This document shows positions 46,892 to 56,900 of a DNA stretch of 64,000 nt, piece after piece. The stretch comes from Cokeromyces recurvatus (Eukaryota > Mucoromycota > Mucoromycetes > Mucorales > Mucoraceae): the NCBI RefSeq assembly GCF_025118155.1, contig NW_026251396.1, positions 62,001 to 126,000 on the forward strand, written 5' to 3'. The notes under the pieces are model-generated. The model saw nothing but the letters and a program-made list of their open reading frames with translations, did no database searches and had not been told where the DNA came from. The position numbers and the translations under genes are program-made. Every line of letters begins with the position of its first letter. Position 1 is the first letter of the stretch.

Positions 46892-47770
46892 CAGATATTG
46901 TATGCATATAGATTGAGAAACTATAGCTTATGTACATAATTCATTATTATTATTTAACTGAACTAATCTACAGATAATAACTATGATGCTATGGGCAATT
47001 AGGCATCCTCGTCAACATTTGAAAATGTCTATCACTTTTTTGGTTTTACTAACACTCTCATTATGGTTAACTTGGAGAATGTTTAAGACGCTTTCTGTGA
47101 ACGTCTTGGACAATTTGTCTTGGCAAATTATTTATTTTATACATATTTATCTACAGTATTTATACACACAAAACTCTAGATTAGCTAATATATGTCTTAT
47201 TTTAATATTTTCATGTCTAAATAATCAACAGGATGTCGCATAGATGTGTATATAGTAAAAGAAATGCTATAGGGCATAGAAATTTTGCAATTTATGGTTC
47301 ACTATACATAGATCTGGTCCTTACGAAAGACAGGTTGAATAACTGTAGATTCGCAGTTACATTGATTCTTTAGGACAATACGATATGAAAATCAGCAACG
47401 ATAACAATAAACAAGTACTCAATATATCAAGGATCGATTTTTATTTACATATGGAAAGGTTTATAGTAATAAAAAAAAGTCGTCACTCTTCGTTGCAAGT
47501 AATTCAACATATCCAAACCTGTAAGTTAATTCGAAGTAGTCTTTTCCAAGTCTTATTTTTCTTCTAATGAAAGCTACGATTTTTCTTGGTATCCAACCTT
47601 CGAGATATTAACACAATCATCGATCTGGAAATTGTTGTGAATGAAATATGAAAAACTAGTCATGAAAAACCAATAATTCTATAATATAACTACTGATCCA
47701 ACAAGCTTTGATTCGTACCCATTAACAATTCTTGTGGCTTCTATTGCATTCAATTCTATCTTTTTTTTTA
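45767..47770. other. Gene-poor stretch opening the accessory zone
   Basis: About 2 kb without a supported gene. An AAAGG repeat lies at 45788-45840, a 47-bp T-run at 46841-46887, and an 86-codon open frame at 46983-47243 (+) starts MLWAIRHPRQH with a hydrophobic, signal-anchor-like stretch but no recognisable domain. The latter may be a relic. Nothing else is identified. Confidence 0.45.
46841..46887. repeat. 47-bp T homopolymer
   Basis: Uninterrupted run of 47 T, one of several homopolymers of 35-48 bp in the window. Length may be affected by sequencing or assembly. Confidence 0.9.
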
Positions 47771-48389
47771 TTAACAAATTGCTAACCAAAATCGCTTTCC
47801 CCGTATGAAATATTCTTTAGAGTTGAAGAATCGGTTGTTGTCGATAGGAGAATCAATCATATAACTAAAGTTATTCTTCATGATGACGGCTTCTTTGTTG
47901 GTAAGGTAATAATCGCGTTTCAAGATGTTTTTTTTTGCTCGATCAACTTGTGTTTCAACTGCTTTTTGAAATGATAATTTTGCAATATGAATAGGCTGCC
48001 CGTCTCTACTGATCTTTATAGTAATGTGATCCTTTTTATCTTCTTCTATTTTGTATTTGTATCTCCGTTTAAACCTTTCAGGTACAATGAAGATAATCTT
48101 CTTCTTCGTATTACCAGTTAGATTAAAGTGGAAATAACACAAAACCGAAAATACACTGTTGACAGGTCGCCAATTATTATGGTGTGTAAATTGGCAGCGT
48201 GAAATAAGGCATGCTTCATGGAATTTTTTTTTTCATCATGGTATTGGCTTTGTAAAATAAAAGCATCCTACTTTCTCAGTTACAGACCAGTGATAGTGTT
48301 TTTCAAGCTTAACGGTATATGCTGTTGATAAAGAACAAACCTTCCAGCGCCTCTTGTTCATAAAAGCCAATGAGAGCTTACCCACTCTA
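47771..48389 (-). pseudogene. Broken ORF with two tandem in-frame TGA stops
   Basis: On the minus strand a frame opens after a CAG acceptor-like site near 48390 (RVGKLSLAFMNKRRWK), runs to TGA TGA at 48238-48233 and continues in the same frame to TAA at 47771, including ERFKRRYKYKIEEDKKD and a closing RGKRFWLAIC. Codon use and composition look protein-like on both sides of the stops, so one ancestral exon of about 205 codons is inferred. I do not recognise the family. It lies 180 bp from a divergently oriented transposase fragment, so it may be transposon cargo or a lineage-specific gene that has died. Confidence 0.5.
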
Positions 48390-48569
48390 CTGAAAAAAAA
48401 GATTTGAGACGTATAACAGTACTTTGGCAGATAAGTTTTTTATCATTAACAAATAGATCAAGTTGAGTAAAATAAAAGTAGAAAGGGCTTTACTAAGTAT
48501 TTTTTTTCTAAACATAATGATAAACCACTCTCTTTTTTTTTTTTTTTTTATGAAGATGAACAGAAAAAT

Positions 48570-48923
48570 TTGCATAATAAGCAAAGGATCAAAGTTTATA
48601 ATCCAATGAAGAACGTCCTAACTCAAATTACTAATCCAGAAATTGTTCTTGTAACAGTGACAAACCGAAAGAATTATTATAAATTAAAGCCCTTAAAGAA
48701 AATGGTAATTGATGATGTAGTCAAAGTAGTTAATTCCCTGACAACCTTAACATATAAAAATTATAATGATCGACAGAGAGAAGTATTCATCAACAGAATG
48801 ATTGGATCTGCCCAACAGAGGGGATTGGCGACCAAGTATGCTAAGGAATTGGGAATTGAGCCTTGTGTTGCTCAAAGATGGCGGAAAAATTACAAAGAGA
48901 AAGAGAAAATGCCTTACAAATAA
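48570..48923 (+). pseudogene. Tc1/mariner-type transposase N-terminal fragment (helix-turn-helix)
   Basis: A 117-codon open frame. Its second half, KNYNDRQREVFINRMI followed by GLATKYAKELGIEPCVAQRW, has the form of the helix-turn-helix DNA-binding domain that begins transposases of Tc1/mariner-like elements in Mucoromycota. The frame stops after KMPYK, before any catalytic DDE/D domain, so it is a fragment. No terminal repeats were found next to it. Family call is from pattern recognition. Confidence 0.6.
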
Positions 48924-49197
48924 AATGTTACTAGTAATCCCGGTAAAAGCATTTTTTTTTTTTTTTTTTTTTTTTACTGACAAGCACAACAATTGCATAA
49001 AACAATGGGTCGATAACAATTAGCCTTAGACGGTATTATCAAAAAAAAATTAACTAGTCTCAATCTTATTCGAAAATAATGTATCTGGTTACATCAATTC
49101 AGTATTATATAAATATTATATGCTCATAAAGATCAAGAATTTTAATTATAGAATAAAAATTTAATCGCACCTGATTATGTCAACACGAGTTGTAGTA

Positions 49198-50593
49198 CAG
49201 TGGAGCTGGGAAATAAAAAAAATAATTTGAGGCATACTAAAAAAATGATTGGTGGAAAAACGAAAAACGATTGACTCACCAATATTTTCAAGTAAGCTCA
49301 GAGCAATATTTACCTGCATGAAATAGCGAAAGCGATAACTAATGCGGATAATCATAATTGTTGTTGTTGTTTTTGACGTGAAAACAAAAGATGTCTCTTG
49401 CCATTATTTCTAAGGCTTGTCAATATCTTTTTAAAATTTAGTATTGCCATCAGATCTCGATTCCATATTCTTCTTTTATCTTCGTGTTCATTGGAATTTT
49501 TGAGCTACTGAATCATATATAGATATATACGGCATCTACTGTCTTTATCTTCAGTAGACTGTTCCGTCTTGTTTTGAAGAGATTGAAGTGTCTCTTTATT
49601 TTCCTTTAATTTTTACGTTAGATTTCATGAGTAAGCTAAGTGTAGATTATGTGGATAAAGAGGAAAAAAAGACGTTGAAAAGAAATACAAATTCCAAATC
49701 GATTGATATATACGAGCTACTGCGAATTAATCATTGTTCCTGAAAAGGAAGTTCTCTGATAACAGGTGTGGATTTTGACAACTTTAATCTATATAATTGC
49801 ATGAAATTGTTTCAGTGTTATTGATTCTTTATTAGTATATCATTATTAAACAAAATTTCTGTTGCTTTTTTACTGGTGCTTTACATGATCTTAGCGTCTA
49901 TTGTCTTTGAAAGAGTTGATCAATTCAATCTATTGGATCTGTGTGTTTTAAATCGAGTATTGAATCGAGTAACTGCTATTTATCTCTCTGTATATGCTCT
50001 CTAATAAATAAATAAAAAACTAGAGAATGTGTATAAAACTTGTAATTTTATTCATTCTCTGATATATTCTCTGTTCAGCAAAGCTAATTAATTTACTGTA
50101 TCTGTTTGTTTTTCCATTTGTGTTTTTTTTATTTGACTCCGTTGCTTCGAAGTCAACATAAGCCTACATTTGTGCGATATCAAGTATGAATACTCAATAT
50201 GCAAACAAAATATGAATGGTTCATGAAATGAAGGATTCGGACCTAAACTTTGATAGAAACCATGTGTTGAGAAGAGGCTATAGATTCATGTATTTACCTT
50301 CATATATTTACTAGTGAATTGAATGCAATTGAGAATCTCTGGGCTCTTGTAAAAAAGGAAGATGAAGCGCGAGAATCTGATGGTTGAAGAAAATTTATCC
50401 GAGAGAATCGCTGATGCTTGCAACAATGTACGCGTTAGTGATCTTTATGGATTTCGTAGCCACTCTTAGCTTCATTTCAGTTATCAGAAACGCTCAAAAC
50501 AACTTTTTATAAATGACCAATCATTTTTTTGGTTTTCCACCAATCATTTTTTTTTAGTATGCCTCAAATTATTTTAATTAACCAGCTCCACAG
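49198..50593 (+). mobile_element. Decayed Tc1/mariner-like transposon, 1396 bp
   Basis: The ends are inverted copies of about 60 bp: CAGTGGAGCTGG...AATAATTTGAGGCATACT at 49198-49260 and its reverse complement at 50531-50593 (first bases CTGTGGAGCTGG), with small gaps. TA borders both sides (49196-49197 and 50594-50595), the Tc1/mariner target duplication. The plus strand keeps transposase relics: KYEWFMK then KDSDLNFDRN at about 50202-50262, RRGYRFMYLPSY at 50275-50310 and NAIENLWALVKKE at about 50328-50366. Those pieces normally sit more than 100 residues apart, so the catalytic centre has been deleted, and stops and shifts break the rest. The right end lies 151 bp from the phosphomannomutase ATG. 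Confidence 0.85.
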
Positions 50594-50743
50594 TATCTCA
50601 GTTTTAAAAGGGACGATTCATCTTTCTTAGCTCTTTACCACGATGAGGATTATGATTGGTCAGGAGTAAATAGGTTCCTTATTTTAATAACAATTAAAAC
50701 TTTTTTGTCCTATATATTCACTTTTAATCCTTATTGTTATAAA

Positions 50744-51811
50744 ATGTCTCCTGCCACTGAATTTAGTGATCGTCAACATCCTGATACCATTGTTCTTTTT
50801 GATGTTGATGGTACATTAACACCTGCCCGTGCTGTAAATATATCTTAAAAGAAAAAAAAAATAAAACAATAATAATAAACTCAACTAAATACTCTACAGT
50901 TTGTTTCTGATGAAATGAAGGAAACATTAGCTAATATTCGTAAGAAGGTAGCTATCGGTTTTGTAGGTGGTTCTGACATTAGCAAACAATACGAACAACT
51001 TGGTGAAACAAGTAAGTTGTACAACTATAACAATAAAAAAATAAATAAATAATCGACTTTGTTACTCATGTCAAATTATAGTCCTTGAAGATTTCGATTA
51101 TTGTTTTGCTGAAAATGGTCTTACTGCTTATCGTTTAGGCAAACAATTGGCTTCCCAAGTAAGTAGTAAAAGAAAGATAGGGGAAAAAGAGAGCAATTGG
51201 GTTCAGATGGGCTTATGTACATCTTTTACATCTTTTAAATTTTAGAGCTTCATTCAATGGATTGGTGAAGAAGAATACACAAAGTTGGTTAATTTCATTT
51301 TACGTTATCTTGCTGATATGGAAATCCCCAAAAAACGGTAAATGATAGAGGGAAAAAAAATAGAAACAATACATGTATATATGAATATATAGACGCGTTA
51401 CTCACCATTTCATTTAGTGGCACTTTTATTGAATTCCGTAATGGCATGATCAATGTCTCTCCTATTGGTCGTAACTGTACAAGAGAAGAACGTAACGAAT
51501 TCGAAAAATTTGATTTAGCACATGGTCTTCGTCAAAAATTTGTCGAAGCACTTAAAAAAGAATTCCCTCATTTGGCTTTAACATATTCTATTGGTGGTCA
51601 AATCTCATTTGACGTCTTCCCTACCGGTTGGGATAAAACTTATTGTTTACGTCATGTAAAGCAAGACGGATTCAAGACAATTCATTTCTTTGGTGACAAG
51701 ACCTTTAAAGGTGGTAATGATTATGAGATTTACACTCATCCTGATGTCGTGGGTCATAGTGTTCAATCTCCTGATGATACTATCCGTATTCTTAAAGAAC
51801 TTTTCCCTTAA
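50744..51811 (+). CDS. SEC53: Phosphomannomutase
   Basis: Five exons, 50744-50833, 50900-51011, 51082-51158, 51246-51337 and 51418-51811, giving 254 residues, the normal size. The enzyme turns mannose-6-phosphate into mannose-1-phosphate for GDP-mannose, hence N-glycans, O-mannosylation and GPI anchors; it is cytosolic and essential in yeast. The HAD nucleophile motif is DVDGTLT with D20 and D22; [56 protein letters not shown] and the Mg-binding [14 protein letters not shown] are all as in eukaryotic PMM. A decayed transposon ends 151 bp upstream, so its promoter must lie in or beyond that element. Confidence 0.97.
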
Positions 51812-52108
51812 TTCATTTGCATTACTTATACATTCAACTTAAAAAAATAAATAAATAAATATTTATTATATAACGTCCTCTTTAGATACAACTGACTCGT
51901 TAAGGAAGCAAAAGAAAATAAAAAAAAGGAAGGTGAGGAAGAGAGAGAGAGAGAGAGAGATTGGGGGAAGATGGTATGTCCCTGCTAAAATCAAGAAACT
52001 ACCTTATTAAAATTAAATCACAAGACTTCCTTTTTCAAAAAAAAAATAAGTTTCGGAATTTGTTCAGTTCAAACCGAGCTTTTCTTTCTTTTCACAGAAA
52101 AAAAAAAA

Positions 52109-53512
52109 ATGAGAAAAAAGCAATATGCTTCATCAGTTTATAGTCAAAAGAGTACAACGAGTGCAAAAAGCGGTAAATCTTTTTTATCATTAGCCATTTT
52201 ATTCCCTTCAAAAGAAGCCACTACTTTTCCTCGACAACAACAAACTGATGAAGAGAGCCTATTATCGTCGTCAAAACAGAGTCGATGGCAGAATATATTG
52301 AAGAATTGGAAATGGAAAGACTCAGATTCGATATCTTCATCCTCCTCCGTTAGTAGTAAACTAAAACAATTATTTGTAACAACCAAGAAAAGAAATTCTG
52401 TTGCTAAAGAAGAAGAAGAAGAGGCGAGTAGTTATGATGCTGTTAAAGAAAAGGATTTGAATTCATCCATTCTTTCAACACAGCAGCAGTATCCAACAAT
52501 AACAAGTGGTATTTTAATTAATAGAGGGCAGGATTCAGAAGAAGCGATTGCTGAACGTAAAAGACGAAGACATCAACGTAGGGAGAACATCTTAAAATTA
52601 CAACAACAACAACAACATAATCATTCATTTTATTATTTACAACAAGAACAGTCCTTTGTAAATGACACTTCCTCTTCTTCTTTATCTTCTGATATTCATT
52701 ATTATACTACTACTACTACTACTACAGCAGCAGCAGCAGCAGAGGATGGTTGTTGGGGATTTAACCCAAGAATTATGTTTGTGGAACCCAGTCCAGTGCC
52801 ACGTTTTCGTAATGTGGCTCCTCCACCACCCCCCTCTCCTCCTTATCTGAATATAATAGTGCATAAAGAAGATCCTAACGAGGAATGTATCATTCAGAGT
52901 CCTGCTTTTGAAGATGATCCATTTACAATCTTTGCTTCTACCAAGACAATTCATCATCCCACACCATTACCCAACACAGAAGTGTTCAATTATAATAAGC
53001 ATCTTTCTATAGAGGAACATAATACGACCGACGAACAAAGGATGTCACTCTTGATAGAAACATTAAAATCAACTATTAAACAACCAAAACCTCGTATTTA
53101 TTTTCATCCCCCCTTTCAGCGTGGGCAAACAGCTCGGCTTACTTTACGGAATACGATGCCTGAAGATCATGTTATTATCTTTAAATTTTTGACCACTCAT
53201 CAAGGTTTAAAAAAAACCAGCGGTGAACGGTATTTTGTAAAGCCTAGTGCAGGTAAATTTTCAACGGATCAATTAGATATTAGAGTTTTTCTGAATCAAA
53301 TACCTACTGAGTTAATAAAAGATGAGCTTATTATCCGTTGGGCTATCATTCAGAGACATACTGAGATTGAAGATTGGGCAAATAAAACATTACATGATTC
53401 TAATAGAAGACAATGGATTGATTTATTGGATGAAAGATGGCCTGGTCAAGTGATAGTGCGGCTGACTCGAATAAAGATTCGTTTTAATAATACAGAAGAA
53501 ATGATTGCATAA
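52109..53512 (+). CDS. MSP-domain protein with long disordered N-terminus
   Basis: Intronless, 467 residues. The C-terminal part (about 328-455) has the major sperm protein fold: IYFHPPFQRGQTARLTLRN, VIIFKFLTT, RYFVKPSAGKF and DELIIRWAII. In VAP/Scs2 proteins this domain binds FFAT motifs and ties partners to the ER, but here no C-terminal membrane helix follows, so it would be soluble or anchored through partners. The first 325 residues are low complexity: Ser, Gln, Thr and Ala runs, a Glu run and a Pro-rich PPPPPSPP piece. The start at 52109 is the first in-frame ATG after an A-run. Confidence 0.85.
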   Translation: MRKKQYASSVYSQKSTTSAKSGKSFLSLAILFPSKEATTFPRQQQTDEESLLSSSKQSRWQNILKNWKWKDSDSISSSSSVSSKLKQLFVTTKKRNSVAKEEEEEASSYDAVKEKDLNSSILSTQQQYPTITSGILINRGQDSEEAIAERKRRRHQRRENILKLQQQQQHNHSFYYLQQEQSFVNDTSSSSLSSDIHYYTTTTTTTAAAAAEDGCWGFNPRIMFVEPSPVPRFRNVAPPPPPSPPYLNIIVHKEDPNEECIIQSPAFEDDPFTIFASTKTIHHPTPLPNTEVFNYNKHLSIEEHNTTDEQRMSLLIETLKSTIKQPKPRIYFHPPFQRGQTARLTLRNTMPEDHVIIFKFLTTHQGLKKTSGERYFVKPSAGKFSTDQLDIRVFLNQIPTELIKDELIIRWAIIQRHTEIEDWANKTLHDSNRRQWIDLLDERWPGQVIVRLTRIKIRFNNTEEMIA

Positions 53513-53772
53513 TGACTTTATGTGTCATTTTCCCAAAAAAAAAATAAAATAAAATAAAAAATAAAAATAAAATAAAATAAGATAAATATACATAATTACA
53601 TACATATATATACATATATATGTATATATATATTCAGTAGAACACAATATATTTTCAGATGTAGAACTTTTGTTAATCATTTTTTCTACACAAGAGTAAA
53701 TGTATTCTTAATATGTCTATAGACAGAATTATCATACAAGTGTACTATATGTTTTATTATGACTATTTATTT

Positions 53773-54172
53773 TTATTGAATCAAGTTACAAATATTACAA
53801 CCATGACAAAGGGGGAAAGAGATTGGTAGTTGTGCGTAATGTACTGGACGAAGACCATCAAAAACAGGTAAAATACGGACTTGTTCACCTCCGAGTGAAG
53901 CATTATCACGAGTGTGATAACGTACAGAAGCTAGTTCATCACTTGAAAAATGTACATATATACGTCTAAAATAATGGGCTGTTAGTAGCAATTATAAAAA
54001 AGAAGCTGATTAGCCTTACTCCGATTCTATTTTTTTTACAAATGTGAATTATCCCATTCCACTCTTGAAATAATTCTTCCAGATCCTTAGGCTCAGAGTT
54101 CTTGAATCTACTGCTTTCCACACACAGTTGACACGTTTGAATACGACGTGATTTGCAGTAGTTATTGGACAT
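53773..54172 (-). CDS. Small Cys-containing protein of unknown function
   Basis: Two pieces: exon 1 from ATG 54172 (MSNNYCKSRRIQTCQLC) and a second exon ending at 53773 (contains RRIYVHFSSDELASVRYH and ends CHGCNICNLIQ). Together they would code for about 115-125 residues. The splice is not settled: the best donor (GTAAGG after 54020) is phase 0, while the acceptor just downstream of a TACTAAC branch site (before 53978) needs phase 2, and an A8 run in between could hide an indel. The pattern of strands and the FRRIYVHFSS piece look RRM-like, somewhat like calcipressins, but without their signature. Treat the function as unknown. Confidence 0.5.
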
Positions 54173-54807
54173 AGCATTTTAATTTTAAAGAAAGAAAAAA
54201 AAATAAGGGTATTTTAAATGCAAAAGATAAGGAAAGAAAAAACAGAGAAAAAGAATACAAAAATTGTACAAAAGAAAAAATAATAGAAGGGATATTTATA
54301 TGTTTTTTGCAAAATAAGTGATATTAATAGGAGTATGATTTGCATTATGTGTAAATGTTGTCAGTCTCCTAATAATCCTGCATGCAATAATATATATTTT
54401 ATCTTTTTTCTCCTTTAACTGTCGCTGCTACTATATATTATTTTTGGGGTAAGCAACGCGTTAATATTAATTTACAGTGAATATTCCAGCTATAACAATA
54501 ATACCAATCATTTATATGCCACTACTATTATTATCATCAACCCCTAAGATGTTATTACATAACAATATTCAACATTATAGACGCATATATAAATAATTAT
54601 GCGATTAAATATAACAGTCGTAATCCTGTTTGAATTATGTATATAGTTATTATTAGTGCTCGAATACTCTAATAATGACTATTATTAAGACTGGATGCAG
54701 AATGAATATTATGCTGTGAAGTACAAATACACTAGTTTTATTATCTCTATTAACTTAGTTTTAAATACAACCACAATCATAACACATCCCATCAAGAAGC
54801 AACTGGT
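54173..54807. other. Intergenic, nothing recognised
   Basis: AT-rich DNA with stops in all frames. It holds the upstream region of the small minus-strand gene (A-rich 54185-54290). No gene or RNA is recognised. Confidence 0.45.
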
Positions 54808-54855
54808 ATGATGCGTGACTTGTCTACTTCTCCAACGACAAAAGTCCTGATCTGC

Positions 54856-54899
<44 letters not shown>

Positions 54900-55902
54900 A
54901 ACTACCTGAAACCTTTTTATCCCCTTCTCCTATAATTTGTGATGATTCTTATCTTGAACACAGTCTTCGTTCACTTCCAAAGGCAAATATCCTCCAAGAG
55001 GAATACACAGAACTTAATCAGAACCAAATGGATATCTTGCATGAAGATTGGGTGCAGGGGCCACATTTACGCTTTGCGTGTGCGCAACTTCTCGTCGGAT
55101 GTATCTTGGTTGATCAAGAGCAAATTTTATTAGTCAATTGTAACGAAGTTTATGGTAGACTTCGAACACTCGACGCGCATTACGAACGATTTCAAAACAA
55201 CTATTCAAGCATGCTTCCGGATGAAAACATCTCTGTATATCAAGATATATGTGTTTGCAATGTAGACGAAGACAACTCTCATAAACTAATTATCGAAAGC
55301 TTCGTTTTCAGCTTGTTGATTACGTTAAGAGCTCGTTTAGATGGTGACAACAAGCCAGAGGTCAACCACTCAACTTTCAATTTTAAGTCAACCGGCAAAA
55401 CAAAAAATATTTCTATCCAGCCATTCAATAGCAAAAGCAATTCATATCATGAAGGAACGTCCAACCAAATTGTATACCCAACATCTCTATTCATAATTAC
55501 GTCAAGTAAGATCCTCTTTCACATCCCCTAATACATATTGTATCAGTTGATGCTCTTCCAAACTAACCAACAATATGAAATTGCGCCTATACACCATATT
55601 CACCGCAGCAGGTACTTCTGGTGGCAATCTCAATAGTGATATGAAGCTTGGATCTCAAATATTTCAATTTTTTGTATTGTGTGACCATGTTGATTTTGTT
55701 TTGCACTCAGAATTAGCTTCAATTGAATCTGCTGCTATCGAAAAGACTACTGAGTCTCGATGAGGATAAAATAAAATTCACAAACAGCCGTTTGGAGCCG
55801 CTTTTGACTTCCCTTGCTCAGTCAGTCACATTAAAGCTTAAAAATTATAATGAACAGGTAATTGCTCGAATTACTGCCAAAATGAACAACTTGGTGAGAT
55901 AA
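54808..55902 (+). pseudogene. Interrupted gene of unknown family with an internal A40 tract
   Basis: ATG 54808 opens MMRDLSTSPTTKVLIC and runs straight into 40 A (54857-54896). Beyond it a good coding frame starts at 54899 (QLPETFLSPSP), one base out of register with the ATG, and runs to 55505. A 103-bp intron (GTAAGA...CGCAG, 55506-55608) joins it in phase to 55609-55763, ending TESR then TGA. Past the stop the +1 frame continues with coding-like sequence (55756-55902, LDEDKIKFTNSRLEP...). Thus the chain looks like about 300 codons with an insertion or homopolymer error at one end and a frameshift at the other. I do not recognise the family; it sits among transposon relics. Confidence 0.5.
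54857..54896. repeat. 40-bp A homopolymer inside a broken gene
   Basis: Uninterrupted run of 40 A between two coding-looking stretches. It would encode poly-Lys in an unlikely length, so it is read as an insertion or expansion that helps to break the frame. Confidence 0.85.
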
Positions 55903-55919
55903 ATAATTATCTAAATCTT

Positions 55920-55962
<43 letters not shown>

Positions 55963-56398
55963 TTATAAATGAACACTCCCTCAATACAACCTAGACTTAC
56001 TGTTAATTGATTTTAATCTACATACTCCTGTCGTCTTATCTCTATATTCTTATGATCTCAAAAATTAACTTAATATAAAGAATAAATAAAAGTATGATAG
56101 TGTTGATGCATATCTTTGGTTACAATATAGTTTCGAACAGCATCACATTATTATTATTATTGAAAATACCATTCAATAGCAAATCTGATATGTTGTGTAG
56201 TATGGAATAGTTAGCATAAATCATAGATAAACTTCTCCATTTTATACTTTTATAAAAATAAACCAAACAAAAGATATTATCATTGCTGTGTCTAAATATA
56301 CAATATTTAGAATATTTTTTTAACCATAGAGTGTAAATTATCTCAAAAATGATGGAAGGTTGTTTCTGAACAAAAAGTCGAACAAAGCACATCATAAC

Positions 56399-56429
<31 letters not shown>

Positions 56430-56726
56430 GGGTTTCTTTAAAAAAGCACGTATTTTGAGATACTTAAACTCTTGGTTATGTCAAAATGCACTTTAACAAT
56501 AAATGCTAAACGTTATGTACAACAAAGCTTACAAGATGACTACTGTAATATGTTTGTTAATAACTACTTTGTGCGTCTTGGAAGTATGTAGGGAAGCTAC
56601 CCCGTTATAGAATCAATCATTCTGCCTTCGACCATATCGTTTTAAGTGGCTATTACAAACGAACACAGAAGATTACTTCCAATAAATACTTACTTCTTAA
56701 AGTTGGCAATTACACTGCCAGCGAAA

Positions 56727-56794
56727 GGCTACCGCATTTATAAATTAAGGCTGCCACACTTATAATTTAAGCGATCACAATTATAAATAGTTAA
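56727..56794 (+). repeat. Three degenerate ~22-bp tandem units
   Basis: Units at 56727-56748, 56749-56770 and 56771-56794 share the layout G(G)C-T/G-A/G-C-C/A-C then a TTATAAATTAA-like core. They are imperfect but start at exact 22-bp steps. They lie immediately before a transposase fragment; a role as a transposase-binding repeat is possible. Confidence 0.5.
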
Positions 56795-56900
56795 AATACC
56801 AAAAACTGAGGCAGTATTTCAAACAATCATTGGCGTTATTCACTCTTCCCATGTTGTTTATGTTACTTTAAAGAAGCCGCCGCCGAGTCTCATTGAAGGA
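56790..56900 (+). pseudogene. Tc1/mariner transposase central fragment
   Basis: An open stretch of about 37 codons reads VKIPKTEAVFQTIIGVIHSS then HVVYVTLKKPPPS. This is the strand order of the middle of a Tc1/mariner catalytic domain, between the first and second catalytic Asp, with the typical (I/V)IGxI beta-strand. No start, ends or other domain is attached. It comes from another copy of the same broad family as the element near 50 kb. Confidence 0.55.

Noticed and set aside
46983..47243. 86-codon frame starting MLWAIRHPRQH with a hydrophobic stretch
   Set aside because: It has a signal-anchor look but no domain and no exon that could continue it; kept only as a note in the intergenic entry.
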